Shown one piece after another: positions 26,163-34,555 of a stretch of DNA of 64,000 nucleotides. The notes under the pieces are model-generated. The model did not search any database. It was given only the letters and a program-made list of their open reading frames with translations, and was not told the origin of the DNA. Each line of letters begins with the position of its first letter. Positions within the stretch are counted from its first letter, which is position 1. The stretch covers positions 7,254,001 to 7,318,000 of the forward strand of contig NZ_BAAAWE010000001.1 of NCBI RefSeq assembly GCF_039534915.1, given 5' to 3'. The translations under genes and the position numbers were made by a program. This DNA comes from Streptomyces roseofulvus (GTDB lineage Bacteria > Actinomycetota > Actinomycetes > Streptomycetales > Streptomycetaceae).

Positions 26163-26276
26163 GTCGATCACCTGCCGATGATCCCGCCACCTGCCACGAC
26201 GCCCGTAGCTGACCGGAAGGAACGGCCGAAGCCGTTTCCACTCGGCATCACTCAGATCACCCCGCCCCATGCCCAC
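26163..26276 (-). pseudogene. N-terminal fragment of an IS5-family transposase
   Basis: The frame from 26276 reads MGRGDLSDAEWKRLRPFLP, then GRRGRWRDHRQVID, the standard opening of one IS5 transposase group. It then loses similarity where the family continues with a VRTGVQWRDLP-type segment. About 38 residues remain of a protein near 280 aa, and no other part was found nearby, so it is a decayed remnant next to the IS110 element. Confidence 0.7.
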
Positions 26277-26323
26277 AGGAACGACTCGGGCAAGAAGCAG
26301 TCACATGATCGGCCGGACAAGTC

Positions 26324-26821
26324 CTATCGGAACGGGTTCTCCGTGGGCCGGTCCCGGTCGCTCGCAGCCTCGACGAGTTCCGGCAGATCCACACCGTCGG
26401 CGTCGCGCTGGTCGACCCACCAGCCGGCCCGGGTCAGCAGGCGGATCTGCTCCTCCAGCTGTGCCCAGTCGGCTTCGTCCCAGCTCCCCTCAGTTACGAG
26501 AGTCTCGTACGCACTGGTCACGAGCTGGTGCCGGCAGCGCTCGCCCCAGCCGAGAATCTTCTCGGGACCCTCCAGCTCGGGCATGTCGAACTGGGTGGCC
26601 CACGCCGCCGCGGCGGCCTGTTCCTCGGCGCGCTTGGCGGCCAGCCACTCCGCGGTACTCGCGGCATCGGCCCGATGTTCGGCTCGCCAGCACTCGGCGC
26701 ACTTCCGTTCGGCGAGCCACCGGGCGTACCCGGCGCGCTGGTCGGCCGACCGGGTCGACATGTCGTAGGGGACGGCGTGTCCACAGCTGTGGACGACCTC
26801 GAAGGACGTGGGCACGGCCAT
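26324..26821 (-). CDS. Hypothetical protein with an N-terminal HxCGH motif
   Basis: This 165-aa protein begins MAVPTSFEVVHSCGHAVPYD and has a CAECW pair at about residue 43, so HSCGH and CAEC may bind one metal ion. The rest is Ala/Glu-rich helix followed by an acidic C-terminal domain (GSWDEADWAQLEEQIRLLTRAGWWVDQRDAD). The ATG at 26821 is preceded by AAGGAG at 6 nt. It is the last gene of the minus-strand train that begins near 42,250. Similar proteins are recalled from Streptomyces accessory regions; function unknown. Confidence 0.75.
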   Translation of the reverse strand: MAVPTSFEVVHSCGHAVPYDMSTRSADQRAGYARWLAERKCAECWRAEHRADAASTAEWLAAKRAEEQAAAAAWATQFDMPELEGPEKILGWGERCRHQLVTSAYETLVTEGSWDEADWAQLEEQIRLLTRAGWWVDQRDADGVDLPELVEAASDRDRPTENPFR

Positions 26822-26864
26822 GAAGATCTCCTTGGGTTCGAGAAGGGAAAGAGGGAAGGGGGTG

Positions 26865-28121
26865 TCAGACGGGCCGGGCCGAAGCCCTCCCCGCGCGGTG
26901 CGCGGGAACACGGCGGTGCCGACCGCGGCGTGCGCGGGTGCCGGGCACGTAGATCCAGCTCCACGCCGCGGCGAGCACGGCGATGGTGAGCGCCGCTCCG
27001 GCGGCGGGGAGGCCGGCGCCAAGCTGGGGGTGGGTGGTGAGTTGGCCGGCGAAGGCCGTCCCCGTGGCCTGACCGATGCCGATGGCGGCGATCAGCCACG
27101 CGTACGCCTCGGTGACAGTGCCGGCCGGGGCGAGCGCGTCCACGGTGAGGAAGGCACTGGTCACCAGCGCCGGGAGGGCAAGACCCGGCAGGGCGGACAC
27201 GGCGACGGCCGCTGCCGGCCCGGGGCTCAGCAGCAGGGGGAGCCAGCACACGGCGAAGGCGGCGGAGCCCGCAACGAGCTGAGAGGTGAGACTGCCCGGC
27301 CACGCCCGTCGGCTGTAGAGCGTGCCGCCGAGGAGGCTGCCGACGGACAGCGCCGCCGGCAGGAGTCCCAGCAGCAGAGCGCTCTCGCTCCGCTCGGCAA
27401 GCGCGACGGCCCAGACCGTGTGGGCACCGAGCGCGACGCCGGTCCCGGTCATGGCGACGAGCAGAGCGACCAGCCCGAGCGAGCGCAGGGGGCCGAGAAG
27501 CCCGGACGACGCGGCCGTGCCGGGGCGCCAGCTCCGGGACGGGGCGGCGCTCAGGACGACCGCCGCCCCGACCAGGCCGAGCATGGCTGTCGCGACCATG
27601 GCGGTGTCCGGTCCGGCGAACGTGGTGATGGCGGCGACCAGCGGGGGCCCCACGATGAAGATCAGCCCCTGCGAGCCGGTGTCCAGGGCGAGCGCGGCGC
27701 GCTGCTGCTGAGGATCGGGCAGCACGCTCGGCCACAGGGCTCGAAGGTTGGCCTCGGCCGGCGGGGTGGAGATGCCGGCGAGGACGACCAGGGTGATGAA
27801 CAGCGGCGTCTGCGTGGTCGAGTCGACGCGGGGCATGGCCAGCATCGCCAGACTGGTGACGCCGGTAGCCGGCCAGGTCACGGCCGTCTGCCCGTGCCGG
27901 TCCACGACCCGGCCGAGTGCCGGCTGCCCGAGCGCGGAGGCCAGCCCGTACGCCGCGCACATCAGGGCGGCCGTGGACGCGGCCCCGCCCTGGTCGGCGA
28001 CCAACAGGAGGAGCACGACCGGCACCATGCCCGTCGGGAGCCGCGCGATCATGGTGCCGACCAGTAGCCGAGCCACGTAAGGCTCGCCCAGAACCGGTCC
28101 CGACGTCCGTGCGGTCGTCAC
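26865..28121 (-). CDS. MFS transporter
   Basis: This 418-aa membrane protein has about 12 hydrophobic segments with an MFS motif A-like loop after segment 2 (LGQPALGRVVDRHGQTAV). It begins near MIARLPTGMVPVVLLLLVA and has a basic tail (GTRARRGRHRRVP). The substrate cannot be told; drug or small-molecule efflux is the usual guess for this type. ATG at 28121 overlaps the stop of the preceding gene (ATGA), so it is translationally coupled to the hypothetical at 28118-29140. A second, different MFS gene occurs at 50628. Confidence 0.88.
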   Translation of the reverse strand: MTTARTSGPVLGEPYVARLLVGTMIARLPTGMVPVVLLLLVADQGGAASTAALMCAAYGLASALGQPALGRVVDRHGQTAVTWPATGVTSLAMLAMPRVDSTTQTPLFITLVVLAGISTPPAEANLRALWPSVLPDPQQQRAALALDTGSQGLIFIVGPPLVAAITTFAGPDTAMVATAMLGLVGAAVVLSAAPSRSWRPGTAASSGLLGPLRSLGLVALLVAMTGTGVALGAHTVWAVALAERSESALLLGLLPAALSVGSLLGGTLYSRRAWPGSLTSQLVAGSAAFAVCWLPLLLSPGPAAAVAVSALPGLALPALVTSAFLTVDALAPAGTVTEAYAWLIAAIGIGQATGTAFAGQLTTHPQLGAGLPAAGAALTIAVLAAAWSWIYVPGTRARRGRHRRVPAHRAGRASARPV

Positions 28122-29140
28122 CTGCTCATCCCCGGCCGGCGCCCTTGATGTGGCGGCCCGGGCGGGAGGGGAGCAGGTGCCGACGGTGTGACCGAGGAGG
28201 CGGTGAAGTCCGGGTCGAGGGACTGCACCAGGTCGACGAGCAGTGTGCCCTGCTGTAGCCAGCGCTCCAGGAGCTGAACAGCTCCTTCCTCATCCTGCGC
28301 GCTGCCTTCGGTCAGGGCTGCATCGGCCCCGCGGAGGAGATCGTCCAGAGCCTTCGGCAGCGGACCGTACACGCCTCGGCGTAGATGCTGGTCGAGGCTG
28401 TACCAGTGTTGGCAGAGGTCCTCGTTCAACGCCCAGACGCGGGGCAGGGCGCCGCTCGTCCGGGCCGACCGGATCTGATCAAGGACGCGTCCTAGGAGCC
28501 GGAAGTGGGCCTGCGCCAGGGCGTGTTCGTAGGAAGGCAGGAGTGTCTCCGTGACCTTCTTCAGGACGCCGGCGACATCGGGTGCGACGACGCTGACCGG
28601 CGCCACCGTCCCCAGCGAGGCGAACTGCGCATCCGGAGCGAGGGCACCGACGACGATCTGGCCGTCCCACGGGCGCCGCAGCACCGCCAGTTCGAGGCCG
28701 TTTTCTGAGCGGAGGAAGGCCACTGCCGATACCTGCTCCGAGTGCGTCTGCATGACGTAGGACAGGGATCCCCCCAGGGAGTCCCAGAGGAAGTTCAGGC
28801 GGCTACGTGAATCCGAGGGTGAAAGCAGGCAGTTGCCGATCTCCACCGTCCAGGAGTCATCAAGGCGTGCAGCGATGCCTCGCCCGATGTCGCTGATGAA
28901 CGGCTGGGGGGTGGTGGTCACCGTGATGCCGAACCGGTGCGCGTTGGTGTAGAGCGTGTCGAGCGCCTTCTGCACACGGTCGAGGTCGGACATCGGCAGG
29001 ACGTGGATTCCTTCGTCGGCCGACTCGAAGTGCGCGAGGTCAAGGGCGATGACGGCCCAGTCGGCACCTGGTCCGCCGGGGAGGGCGACGATGCCGTCGT
29101 CAGGGCTTGAGTGCAGAGTGATGTGGGCGGTAGGGGACAC
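28118..29140 (-). CDS. Hypothetical protein, related to the gene at 29954
   Basis: This 340-aa soluble protein is of unknown family. It starts with short strands (HITLHSSPDDGIVALPG), continues LAHFESADEGIHVLPMSDLDRVQKALDTLYTNAHRFGITVTTTPQPFISDIG, and has a later strand LELAVLRRPWDGQIVVGA and the helix VTETLLPSYEHALAQAHFRLL. The gene at 29954-31018 has the same order of elements at low identity (EGLVAIP, a counterpart of FGITVTTTPQPFISDIG, and FLPRYEHAVHKRLL), so the two are paralogs. It lies in one transcription unit with its paralog and the MFS gene that follows. Confidence 0.75.
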   Translation of the reverse strand: MSPTAHITLHSSPDDGIVALPGGPGADWAVIALDLAHFESADEGIHVLPMSDLDRVQKALDTLYTNAHRFGITVTTTPQPFISDIGRGIAARLDDSWTVEIGNCLLSPSDSRSRLNFLWDSLGGSLSYVMQTHSEQVSAVAFLRSENGLELAVLRRPWDGQIVVGALAPDAQFASLGTVAPVSVVAPDVAGVLKKVTETLLPSYEHALAQAHFRLLGRVLDQIRSARTSGALPRVWALNEDLCQHWYSLDQHLRRGVYGPLPKALDDLLRGADAALTEGSAQDEEGAVQLLERWLQQGTLLVDLVQSLDPDFTASSVTPSAPAPLPPGPPHQGRRPGMSR

Positions 29141-29164
29141 GGGTGTTCTCCGGAAGGCGGCGCG

Positions 29165-29482
29165 TCAGCGGCGTCGCGACGGAGCCGCGCGCAGGGCGGG
29201 AGCGCGGCGATGGGGCGGGGCGGGGGGAGAAGCGGAGCTGAGGCTGGAGTCGAGGAGGACGGGGTACCGCGCGGTGCGGAGCATGTCGGCGGCCCACTGG
29301 GCGCGGTCGTTCTCCCAGGTCTCGCCCATGTCGAACGGGAGACGGATCCAGGGGCCTCTCAGCGTGGGCTGGGCCAGGAAGCCGGCCCTCAGGAGCAGTT
29401 CCATGGCGAGTGGATCGACAGGGCCGGTGACTTCCACTTCGCCGCCGCGCTCACGGACGATGCGAATCGAGGCGTCGTCCAC
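29165..29482 (-). CDS. Small hypothetical protein
   Basis: This 105-aa protein has a conserved-looking core, IRIVRERGGEVEVTGPVDPLAMELLLRAGFL, followed by GPWIRLPFDM and a disordered Pro/Arg tail. The core suggests a small alpha/beta unit that may dock on a partner; no family was recognised. The GTG at 29482 lies 3 nt from the stop of the preceding gene (29486), which suggests coupling. Confidence 0.65.
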   Translation of the reverse strand: MDDASIRIVRERGGEVEVTGPVDPLAMELLLRAGFLAQPTLRGPWIRLPFDMGETWENDRAQWAADMLRTARYPVLLDSSLSSASPPAPPHRRAPALRAAPSRRR

Positions 29483-29485
29483 GGG

Positions 29486-29914
29486 TCACCGCCCCCGCGA
29501 GACAGCAGCGCGAACCGGTCCAGCGGCGGGGATGGGCGCCGTTGCCGCGGGCGCTGTCGTGAGGGGGCGCTGAGGGGAACGGCTGGCTGCCGCCGCTGCG
29601 ATGCGGGCTCGGCGCTCGGCCAGCCCGTTGCCTCGCGTGGGAGCGGGCGGGGCGGACTGGGCGGGATCGAGGCTGTAGTCGGCCTGGACGGCGAATCCGG
29701 CTTTGCGGAGATCGTGTACGGCTTGTCGGCCTCGTCGCCAAGGATCGTGGTCCTGCCGGGTGAGCCGGTACAGATCTGCGGTGCCGGGAACGAGCTCGAA
29801 CTGCTCATGCACTAGGTACCAGTTGGCCAGATGCGGCGTGATCTCCGTTGTCGGTCGGGCTACGACACCGAGGCCGGGGTCGAGGCCGAAGTGGAAATGG
29901 GGGACATGGGGCAT
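29486..29914 (-). CDS. Small hypothetical protein
   Basis: This 142-aa protein runs MPHVPHFHFGLDPGLGVVARPTTEITPHLANWYLVHEQFELVPGTADLYRLTRQDHDPWRRGRQAVHDLRKAGFAVQADYSLDP, then a disordered tail. The DLRKAGFAVQAD piece parallels LLLRAGFLAQPT in the next gene, so the two may share a small fold. The start is ATG at 29914, 39 nt after the previous gene. Function unknown. Confidence 0.65.
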   Translation of the reverse strand: MPHVPHFHFGLDPGLGVVARPTTEITPHLANWYLVHEQFELVPGTADLYRLTRQDHDPWRRGRQAVHDLRKAGFAVQADYSLDPAQSAPPAPTRGNGLAERRARIAAAAASRSPQRPLTTAPAATAPIPAAGPVRAAVSRGR

Positions 29915-29953
29915 GTACGTCCTCGGAGTGGGAGGGGAGGAAGGAGAGCGGGC

Positions 29954-31018
29954 TCACCGGCCGCGACCTGAGGCGGTCGGGGCTGCGGGGGCTCGGGGAG
30001 CCGAGGCGAGCGCCCTGCGGGAGTCGGCCGCAGACGGGGGTGGCAGGGTGGCCCGGGCGTGCTTCAGGAGTACGGGGGCGTCGGCGAGCCATCGGCGTAC
30101 GTCGTCGGCCGACGCAGAGGGCAGCGGGGCCGGCGCCCTGAATACAGAGGGCCGGTCGCCTCGCCCCGGCCGGAGCAGGGCGTCCAGCCGGTCCAGCGCC
30201 TCGGCATCCGCCCGGTCCGGGGTGGTGGCCCACCAGACTCGGTCGAGGAGGTGAGCCGCGTGGGGGCGAAGCCGGCGGAGCACGGCCGTCGAGCTCTCGG
30301 CGGGGCCGTCACCGGCAGAGCGCCGCAGGTCTTCCAGACGTCCGTGCCCGCTCTCGACCTCCGCCAACAGGCGCTTGTGCACCGCGTGCTCATAGCGGGG
30401 AAGAAAGCTGGTCGTCACCTTGGCGGCGGCGAGCCTCGGGTAGTTGGGCAACCCGATGGCCGGCGGAGCGAACGGATTGTCGTAGTTGTCGTCGAAGGTG
30501 CTGCTCGCGCACGCGCCGAGCAGGTAGCGACCTGCGGCGCCCGGCTGCTCGATCAGGAGCAGTTCCGCGCCGGTCGAGCTCGTGAGGACAGCGCCATACG
30601 GGACGCGGCAGCGCTCCATTGCCTCGGTGAGCTCACCGCCGTCCCACAGCAGGGGGAGCCAGTCCTCCTGCCACACAGGGTGGGCGTAGACCTCGACCGT
30701 CGCTGTCCATGCGCCGGGCAGGCAGCGCGCCAGCTTCTGGGCGTAGTCCCCCAGATACGGGTTGGAGCTGGTGGTCAGTGCGACCCGATAGAGCTTGGCG
30801 GCCTGGGCCAGCGCGGGCATCACGACGCGCATCGTGCTGAGGTCGCGCAGGACGTGGAAGCCCGCCTTCTGTTTCTCGAAGGCGCCCGTCGAGCGGAGGG
30901 CGGTGTGTCCGTGGGAGTACTTCTCACCCACGGGGATGGCGACCAGGCCCTCCTTGGCGCTGATGCAGAGGATGATCTCGGCGTCCGGCCGTGCCTGCGG
31001 CAGTGCGGTGCCGGCCAT
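29954..31018 (-). CDS. Hypothetical protein, related to the gene at 28118
   Basis: This 354-aa soluble protein contains IILCISAKEGLVAIPVGE, GFHVLRDLSTMRVVMPALAQAAKLYRVALTTSSNPYLGDYAQKLA, a strand LLLIEQPGAAGRYLLGA and the helix VTTSFLPRYEHAVHKRLLAEVE. The layout repeats that of the 28118 gene, pointing to an old duplication. The ATG at 31018 is used here; a GTG at 31024 overlapping the upstream stop as GTGA would add two residues. The C-terminal 60 residues are proline/alanine-rich. No family name can be given. Confidence 0.72.
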   Translation of the reverse strand: MAGTALPQARPDAEIILCISAKEGLVAIPVGEKYSHGHTALRSTGAFEKQKAGFHVLRDLSTMRVVMPALAQAAKLYRVALTTSSNPYLGDYAQKLARCLPGAWTATVEVYAHPVWQEDWLPLLWDGGELTEAMERCRVPYGAVLTSSTGAELLLIEQPGAAGRYLLGACASSTFDDNYDNPFAPPAIGLPNYPRLAAAKVTTSFLPRYEHAVHKRLLAEVESGHGRLEDLRRSAGDGPAESSTAVLRRLRPHAAHLLDRVWWATTPDRADAEALDRLDALLRPGRGDRPSVFRAPAPLPSASADDVRRWLADAPVLLKHARATLPPPSAADSRRALASAPRAPAAPTASGRGR

Positions 31019-31020
31019 GT

Positions 31021-31767
31021 TCACGCTGCCCGGGCGGCGACGAAGGCGTTGCGCAGGGCGTGGCCGTAGGCGTGGGCGTGCTGCCGGGCGGCGAGCTCCA
31101 GCTCGTCGTACTGCTCGCCCTGTGTCATCTGCCCGTCGTGCTTGCGGTACTTGTAGACGGGCAAGGGCAGCAGGACGCCGGGGGCCAGGTTGGTGACGCC
31201 GACGGCGGCCATGTAGTCCTCGCCTTGGACGAGGCCGCCCATGCCGCCGGCCGCGCGTACGAGGCGGGTGCGGGCCAGGATCGTCGTGGGCCCGATCGGG
31301 ATGGTGTCCTGCGGGAGCGGCCAGTACGTGACCACGTCGCCGGCGGCGTGGAAACCGGGCGGCGTGGGGCACTCCCACACGCGGGTGGTGCCGTCTGGCA
31401 GCCAGTCCGCGCTGTACCCGGCGACCCACCCGAGGCGGTCGGTGACTGCGGCCAGCCGTACGCCCAGGCTCCAGTCGGGGAAGACATCATCGTCGTCGGC
31501 CCAGTTCACGAACTCGGTGTTCACGAGGTTCAGGCCGAGGTTGCGGGCGCAGGCGGCGCCGACCGAACGGGGCAGGGGGAGAACCCGTACCCGCGGGTCG
31601 GCGGCGATCGGAGCAGGCACGTTTTCGGGCGGGGCGCCGTCGAGGACGAGCACGGCCTCCCACGGAACGGTCTGCCGGGTGAGGCTCGCGTGCATCTGCT
31701 CCAGGTAGAGCAGGCGGTCGGGGCGGAGCTGGGTGGCGATGACGACGGTGATCTGCGGGGCGGACAG
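31021..31767 (-). CDS. Family 2-like glycosyltransferase, apparent CTG start
   Basis: This 248-aa GT-A-fold protein opens with QITVVIATQLRPDRLLYLEQMHASLTRQTVPWEAVLVLDG. It has an acidic DxD-type site (FVNWADDDDVFPDW) and a later GLVQGEDYMAAVG region, as in GT2 enzymes that transfer sugar from a nucleotide donor. The acceptor is unknown. No ATG, GTG or TTG precedes the conserved first strand after the upstream stop. CTG at 31767 is preceded by AGGAG at 7 nt and is taken as the start. It overlaps or abuts the next gene and follows 31791-32378 by 23 nt. Confidence 0.8.
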   Translation of the reverse strand: MSAPQITVVIATQLRPDRLLYLEQMHASLTRQTVPWEAVLVLDGAPPENVPAPIAADPRVRVLPLPRSVGAACARNLGLNLVNTEFVNWADDDDVFPDWSLGVRLAAVTDRLGWVAGYSADWLPDGTTRVWECPTPPGFHAAGDVVTYWPLPQDTIPIGPTTILARTRLVRAAGGMGGLVQGEDYMAAVGVTNLAPGVLLPLPVYKYRKHDGQMTQGEQYDELELAARQHAHAYGHALRNAFVAARAA

Positions 31768-31790
31768 GGATGGGCTCCTGGAGTCGGGGG

Positions 31791-32378
31791 TCAGCGGGTG
31801 ACGCGGGTCTTGGCCGGGGCCGGCAGGGGGCTGACCGGCGGGACGACCTTCAGCGCGGGGCGGGCTGGCCGGACGGGCACGGGCTGGTCGCGGCCCCACA
31901 GCGACGGGGTGCCCTGGAAGCGTGCGAGCGGGGACGTGTCCCAGCTCACGATCGGGCCTCCGCGGTCGTCCCAGGTCAGGGCGATGACCTCGATGCCGTG
32001 GTCGTGCAGGACGTAGCCCCATTCGAGACCGCCGGCGTTGGCCTGCGTGATGGTGATGGGCTCGGCCGGCTCGCCCGACAGGGTGACGACGTCGTCGAGG
32101 GGGCGGCTGGGGAAGCGCTCCGCGTGCGGATCGATCTGGTTCAGCACGTGCTCGGGGGCGCCTTCCAGCAGGTCCATGCCGAGCCCCGACCAATCGTGCG
32201 GGGCGTCGATGAGATGGCGGCGAAGGGCTTCTAGGTCGCCGGCGAAGCGGTACTGCAGAGCACCGAGCAGCAGAGGGAGCTGGTTCTCGGGATAGCCGTC
32301 GAAGTGGCAGTAACGGCCGGCGTACCGGCTTCCGGTCGAGGGGTCGGTGGGGCGAGCGATGAAGGAACGGGTCGACAA
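31791..32378 (-). CDS. Hypothetical protein upstream of the glycosyltransferase
   Basis: This 195-aa protein starts with TTG at 32378, preceded by GGAGG at 6 nt. It begins STRSFIARPTDPSTGSRYAGRYCHFDGYPENQLPLLLGALQYRF, reminiscent of small phage or plasmid proteins that open with RYCHFDGYP. Further on are LEWGYVLHDHGIEVIALTWDD and SPLARFQGTPSLWG. Only 36 nt separate it from an IS end at 32415, so its original promoter connection has been interrupted; reconstruction places it directly after the gene now ending at 34546. Function unknown. Confidence 0.75.
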   Translation of the reverse strand: MSTRSFIARPTDPSTGSRYAGRYCHFDGYPENQLPLLLGALQYRFAGDLEALRRHLIDAPHDWSGLGMDLLEGAPEHVLNQIDPHAERFPSRPLDDVVTLSGEPAEPITITQANAGGLEWGYVLHDHGIEVIALTWDDRGGPIVSWDTSPLARFQGTPSLWGRDQPVPVRPARPALKVVPPVSPLPAPAKTRVTR

Positions 32379-32460
32379 GTTCAGCCTCCAGAAAGGGGTT
32401 AGCGGCTGGGCTTAGACGTCGTTTCTTATGGCTGTCCGAGCGGCATGAGAGTCTCCGGTC

Positions 32461-32817
32461 ATGAGCTATGACCTTGCTGTGTGGGAAGGCGAGAGGCCGG
32501 CGGATGACAAGACCGCCGGCCAGGTCTTCAGCGACCTCTACGACCGCTACATCGACGGCGAGGTGGAAGAGCCTCCGTCCGAACGCGTTGCGGCTTACGT
32601 GGCCGCGCTGCTTGAGCGGTGGTGCGACATCACCGAGGACGAGGAGGACACCTCGCCCTGGTCGACCGGTCCGTTGATCGACGAGGCCAGTGGTCCGCTG
32701 ATCTACTTCGCCATGCGGTGGAGCATGGCCGAGGAGGCGTCGGCCTACGCGGCGGCCGTCGCGGAGTCCATGGGACTGGTCTGCTTCGACGTGCAGCAGG
32801 ACCGGCTCAGGCCGTGA
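32461..32817 (+). CDS. Small acidic protein carried inside an IS element
   Basis: This 118-aa protein is acidic and globular-looking: MSYDLAVWEGERPADDKTAG, then FSDLYDRYIDGE, WCDITEDEEDTSPWSTGPLIDEASGPLIYFAMRWSMAEEASAYAAAVAESMGLVCFDVQQDRLRP. It resembles short proteins that often serve as immunity or hypothetical proteins in Streptomyces, but no family can be named safely. It lies between the left inverted repeat and the convergent transposase and overlaps the transposase 3' end by 11 nt, so it moves with the element. The ATG at 32461 has no strong ribosome site. Confidence 0.7.
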   Translation: MSYDLAVWEGERPADDKTAGQVFSDLYDRYIDGEVEEPPSERVAAYVAALLERWCDITEDEEDTSPWSTGPLIDEASGPLIYFAMRWSMAEEASAYAAAVAESMGLVCFDVQQDRLRP

Positions 32818-33627
32818 GCAGGGCCGCCAATCGGCGGTAGCCGATCAGGGTCGCGGCTATGCCGACGAAGGCGAGGAAGTGTTCGGCCTTGCGTTCGTAC
32901 CGCCGGTGGAGGCGCCGGCAGCCCGCCAGCCAGGACACGGTTCTCTCGACCACCCAGCGATGCCGGCCCAGCCGCTGCGAGGACTCGATGCCCTTGCGGG
33001 CGATGCGGTGGCGGATACCCCGCTTGCGGAGCCATCGGCGCAGGTGGTCGTAGTCGTAGCCCTTGTCCGCGTGCAGCTTCGCCGGCCTCCGACGCCGGGG
33101 CCCGCGCCGGGACCGGATGGGCGGGATACCGCGCACGAGCGGCTCCAGGCCCTGGCTGTCATGCATGTTCGCACCCGAGATGCCCAGGGACAGCGGCAGT
33201 CCGTTGCGATCGCAGATCAGGTGGATTTTCGATCCCAGTTTGCCGCGGTCGGTCGGATTCGGTCCGGTCAGTGGCCCCCTTTTGCGGCCCGCAGACTGAC
33301 GGAGTCGATCGCGCACCGTGACCAGTCCAGTTCGCCCCGCGCTCCGAGTTCGTCGAGGATCACGCGGTAGAGCCGGGCCCAGACCCGCTCCCGGCTCCAC
33401 TGGGCGAACCGGCGGTAGACGGTGGGCCAGGCGGGACCGAACACCGGCGGCAGCTGCCGCCATGTGCAGCCTGAGGTCGCCACGAAGATGATTGCCGCCA
33501 GGGCTTCACGGTCACCCGCCCGACGCCGGCCACCGCCCTGCGGACGTATCACCTCAGTCGGTGGCACCACCCGCTGAAACAGCACCCACAACTCGTCCGG
33601 TACCAGCCGCTCAACCAGATCCGTCAT
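32807..33627 (-). CDS. IS5-family transposase in two frames (-1 shift)
   Basis: Frame A (33627-33268) encodes MTDLVERLVPDELWVLFQRVV, then GDREALAAIIFVATSGCTWRQLPPVFGPAWPTVYRRFAQWSRE and the catalytic Asp region WSRCAIDSVSLRAAKGG. Frame B, one base back, continues GPNPTDRGKLGSKIHLICDRNGLPLSL, LHADKGYDYDHLRRWLRKRGI and the catalytic Glu in RHRWVVERTVSWLAGCRRLHRRYER, ending at 32807. The overlap contains GCAAAAGGGGGCC, a plausible slippery run for the programmed -1 frameshift usual in the IS427 group. With perfect inverted repeats, the element is probably functional. Confidence 0.85.
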
Positions 33628-33670
33628 GAACGGATCAACGAACGATCACGCCATAAGAAACGACGTCTTA

Positions 33671-34555
33671 GAGGTCCTAACAGAAGCCATTGATGGTGTG
33701 ACTGTCGGCTTGGATGCTCGTTGGTCCGTTCGTGGGGAAGAGGAACTCTCGGCCGTGGATCGTTTCGGACGAACTGTGGCTGCTGATCGAGCCGTTGCTG
33801 CCAGTCCCGGCGCCGAAGCTGGTGGCGGGGCGCCCGCGGGTTCCTGACCGGAAGGCTCTGTGCGGGATCCTCTTCGTGCTTCACACGGGGATCCAGTGGG
33901 AGTACTTGCCCCAGGAGCTCGGCTTCGGCTCCGGCATGACGTGTTGGCGGCGGCTTGCCGCATGGAACGAGGCGGGTGTGTGGGACCGGCTCCATGTCGT
34001 TCTGCTGACGAAGTTGCGGTCGGCGAAGCAGCTCGACTGGTCCCGGGCGGTGATCGACTCCAGTCATGTCAGGGCCGCTCGGCGCGGCCCAAAAGCGGAC
34101 CCAGCCCGGTCGACCGCGCACGTCCGGGCAGCAAGCATCACGTCCTCGTCGACGGACAGGGCATCCCGCTCGCCGTGTCGCTGACCGGCGGCAACCGCAA
34201 CGACGTGACGCAGTTGATGCCCCTGCTCGCGAGGATCCCGTCCGTCGCCGGCCTGGTCGGACGGCCGCGACGACGACCGGACACACTGCTGGCCGACCGC
34301 GGCTACGACCACGACAAATACCGCCGCCTCGTCTGGGCCCAGGGCGTCAAACCGGTGATCGCCCGACGCGGTGTCCCACACGGCTCGGGCCTCGGCGTCC
34401 ACCGCTGGGTCGTTGAACGCACCATCGCCTGGCTCCACGGATTCCGCCGCCTGCGCATCCGATGGGAACGACGCGACGACATCCACGAAGCCTTCCTCGG
34501 CCTCGCCACCTGTCTCATCACCCACCGACACGTCCAACGCCTTTGTTAGGACCTC
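33671..34555 (+). mobile_element. IS5-type element, 885 bp
   Basis: Inverted repeats are GAGGTCCTAACA at 33671-33682 and its complement ending at 34555. TTA flanks it at 33668-33670, shared with the neighbouring element, and at 34556-34558. A single two-frame transposase fills it. Its outer right end supplies the stop codon of the adjacent minus-strand gene. Confidence 0.87.
33714..34549 (+). CDS. IS5-family transposase in two frames (-1 shift)
   Basis: The first frame (33714 onward) encodes PWIVSDELWLLIEPLLP, then DRKALCGILFVLHTGIQWEYLPQELGFGSGMTCWRRLAAWNEAGVWDRL and the Asp motif WSRAVIDSSHVRAARRG. At the CCCAAAAGC run (about 34089) it slips back one base to continue KSGPSPVDRARPGSKHHVLVDGQGIPLAVSLTGGNRNDVTQLMPLL, TLLADRGYDHDKYRRLVW and the Glu motif HRWVVERTIAWLHGFRRLRIRWERR, ending at 34549. 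This layout is standard for IS427-type elements, so it is treated as one functional gene. Confidence 0.86.

Larger units (their letters stand above)
32415..33667. mobile_element. IS5-type element with 18-bp inverted repeats and a passenger gene
   Basis: Perfect inverted repeats bound the element: GACGTCGTTTCTTATGGC at 32415-32432 and its complement at 33650-33667, flanked by TTA on both sides (32412-32414 and 33668-33670). The minus-strand transposase in two overlapping frames occupies 33627-32807. Between the left repeat and the transposase is an extra plus-strand gene (32461-32817). At 1253 bp it is about 350 bp longer than ordinary relatives, including the 885-bp element beside it. Confidence 0.88.
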
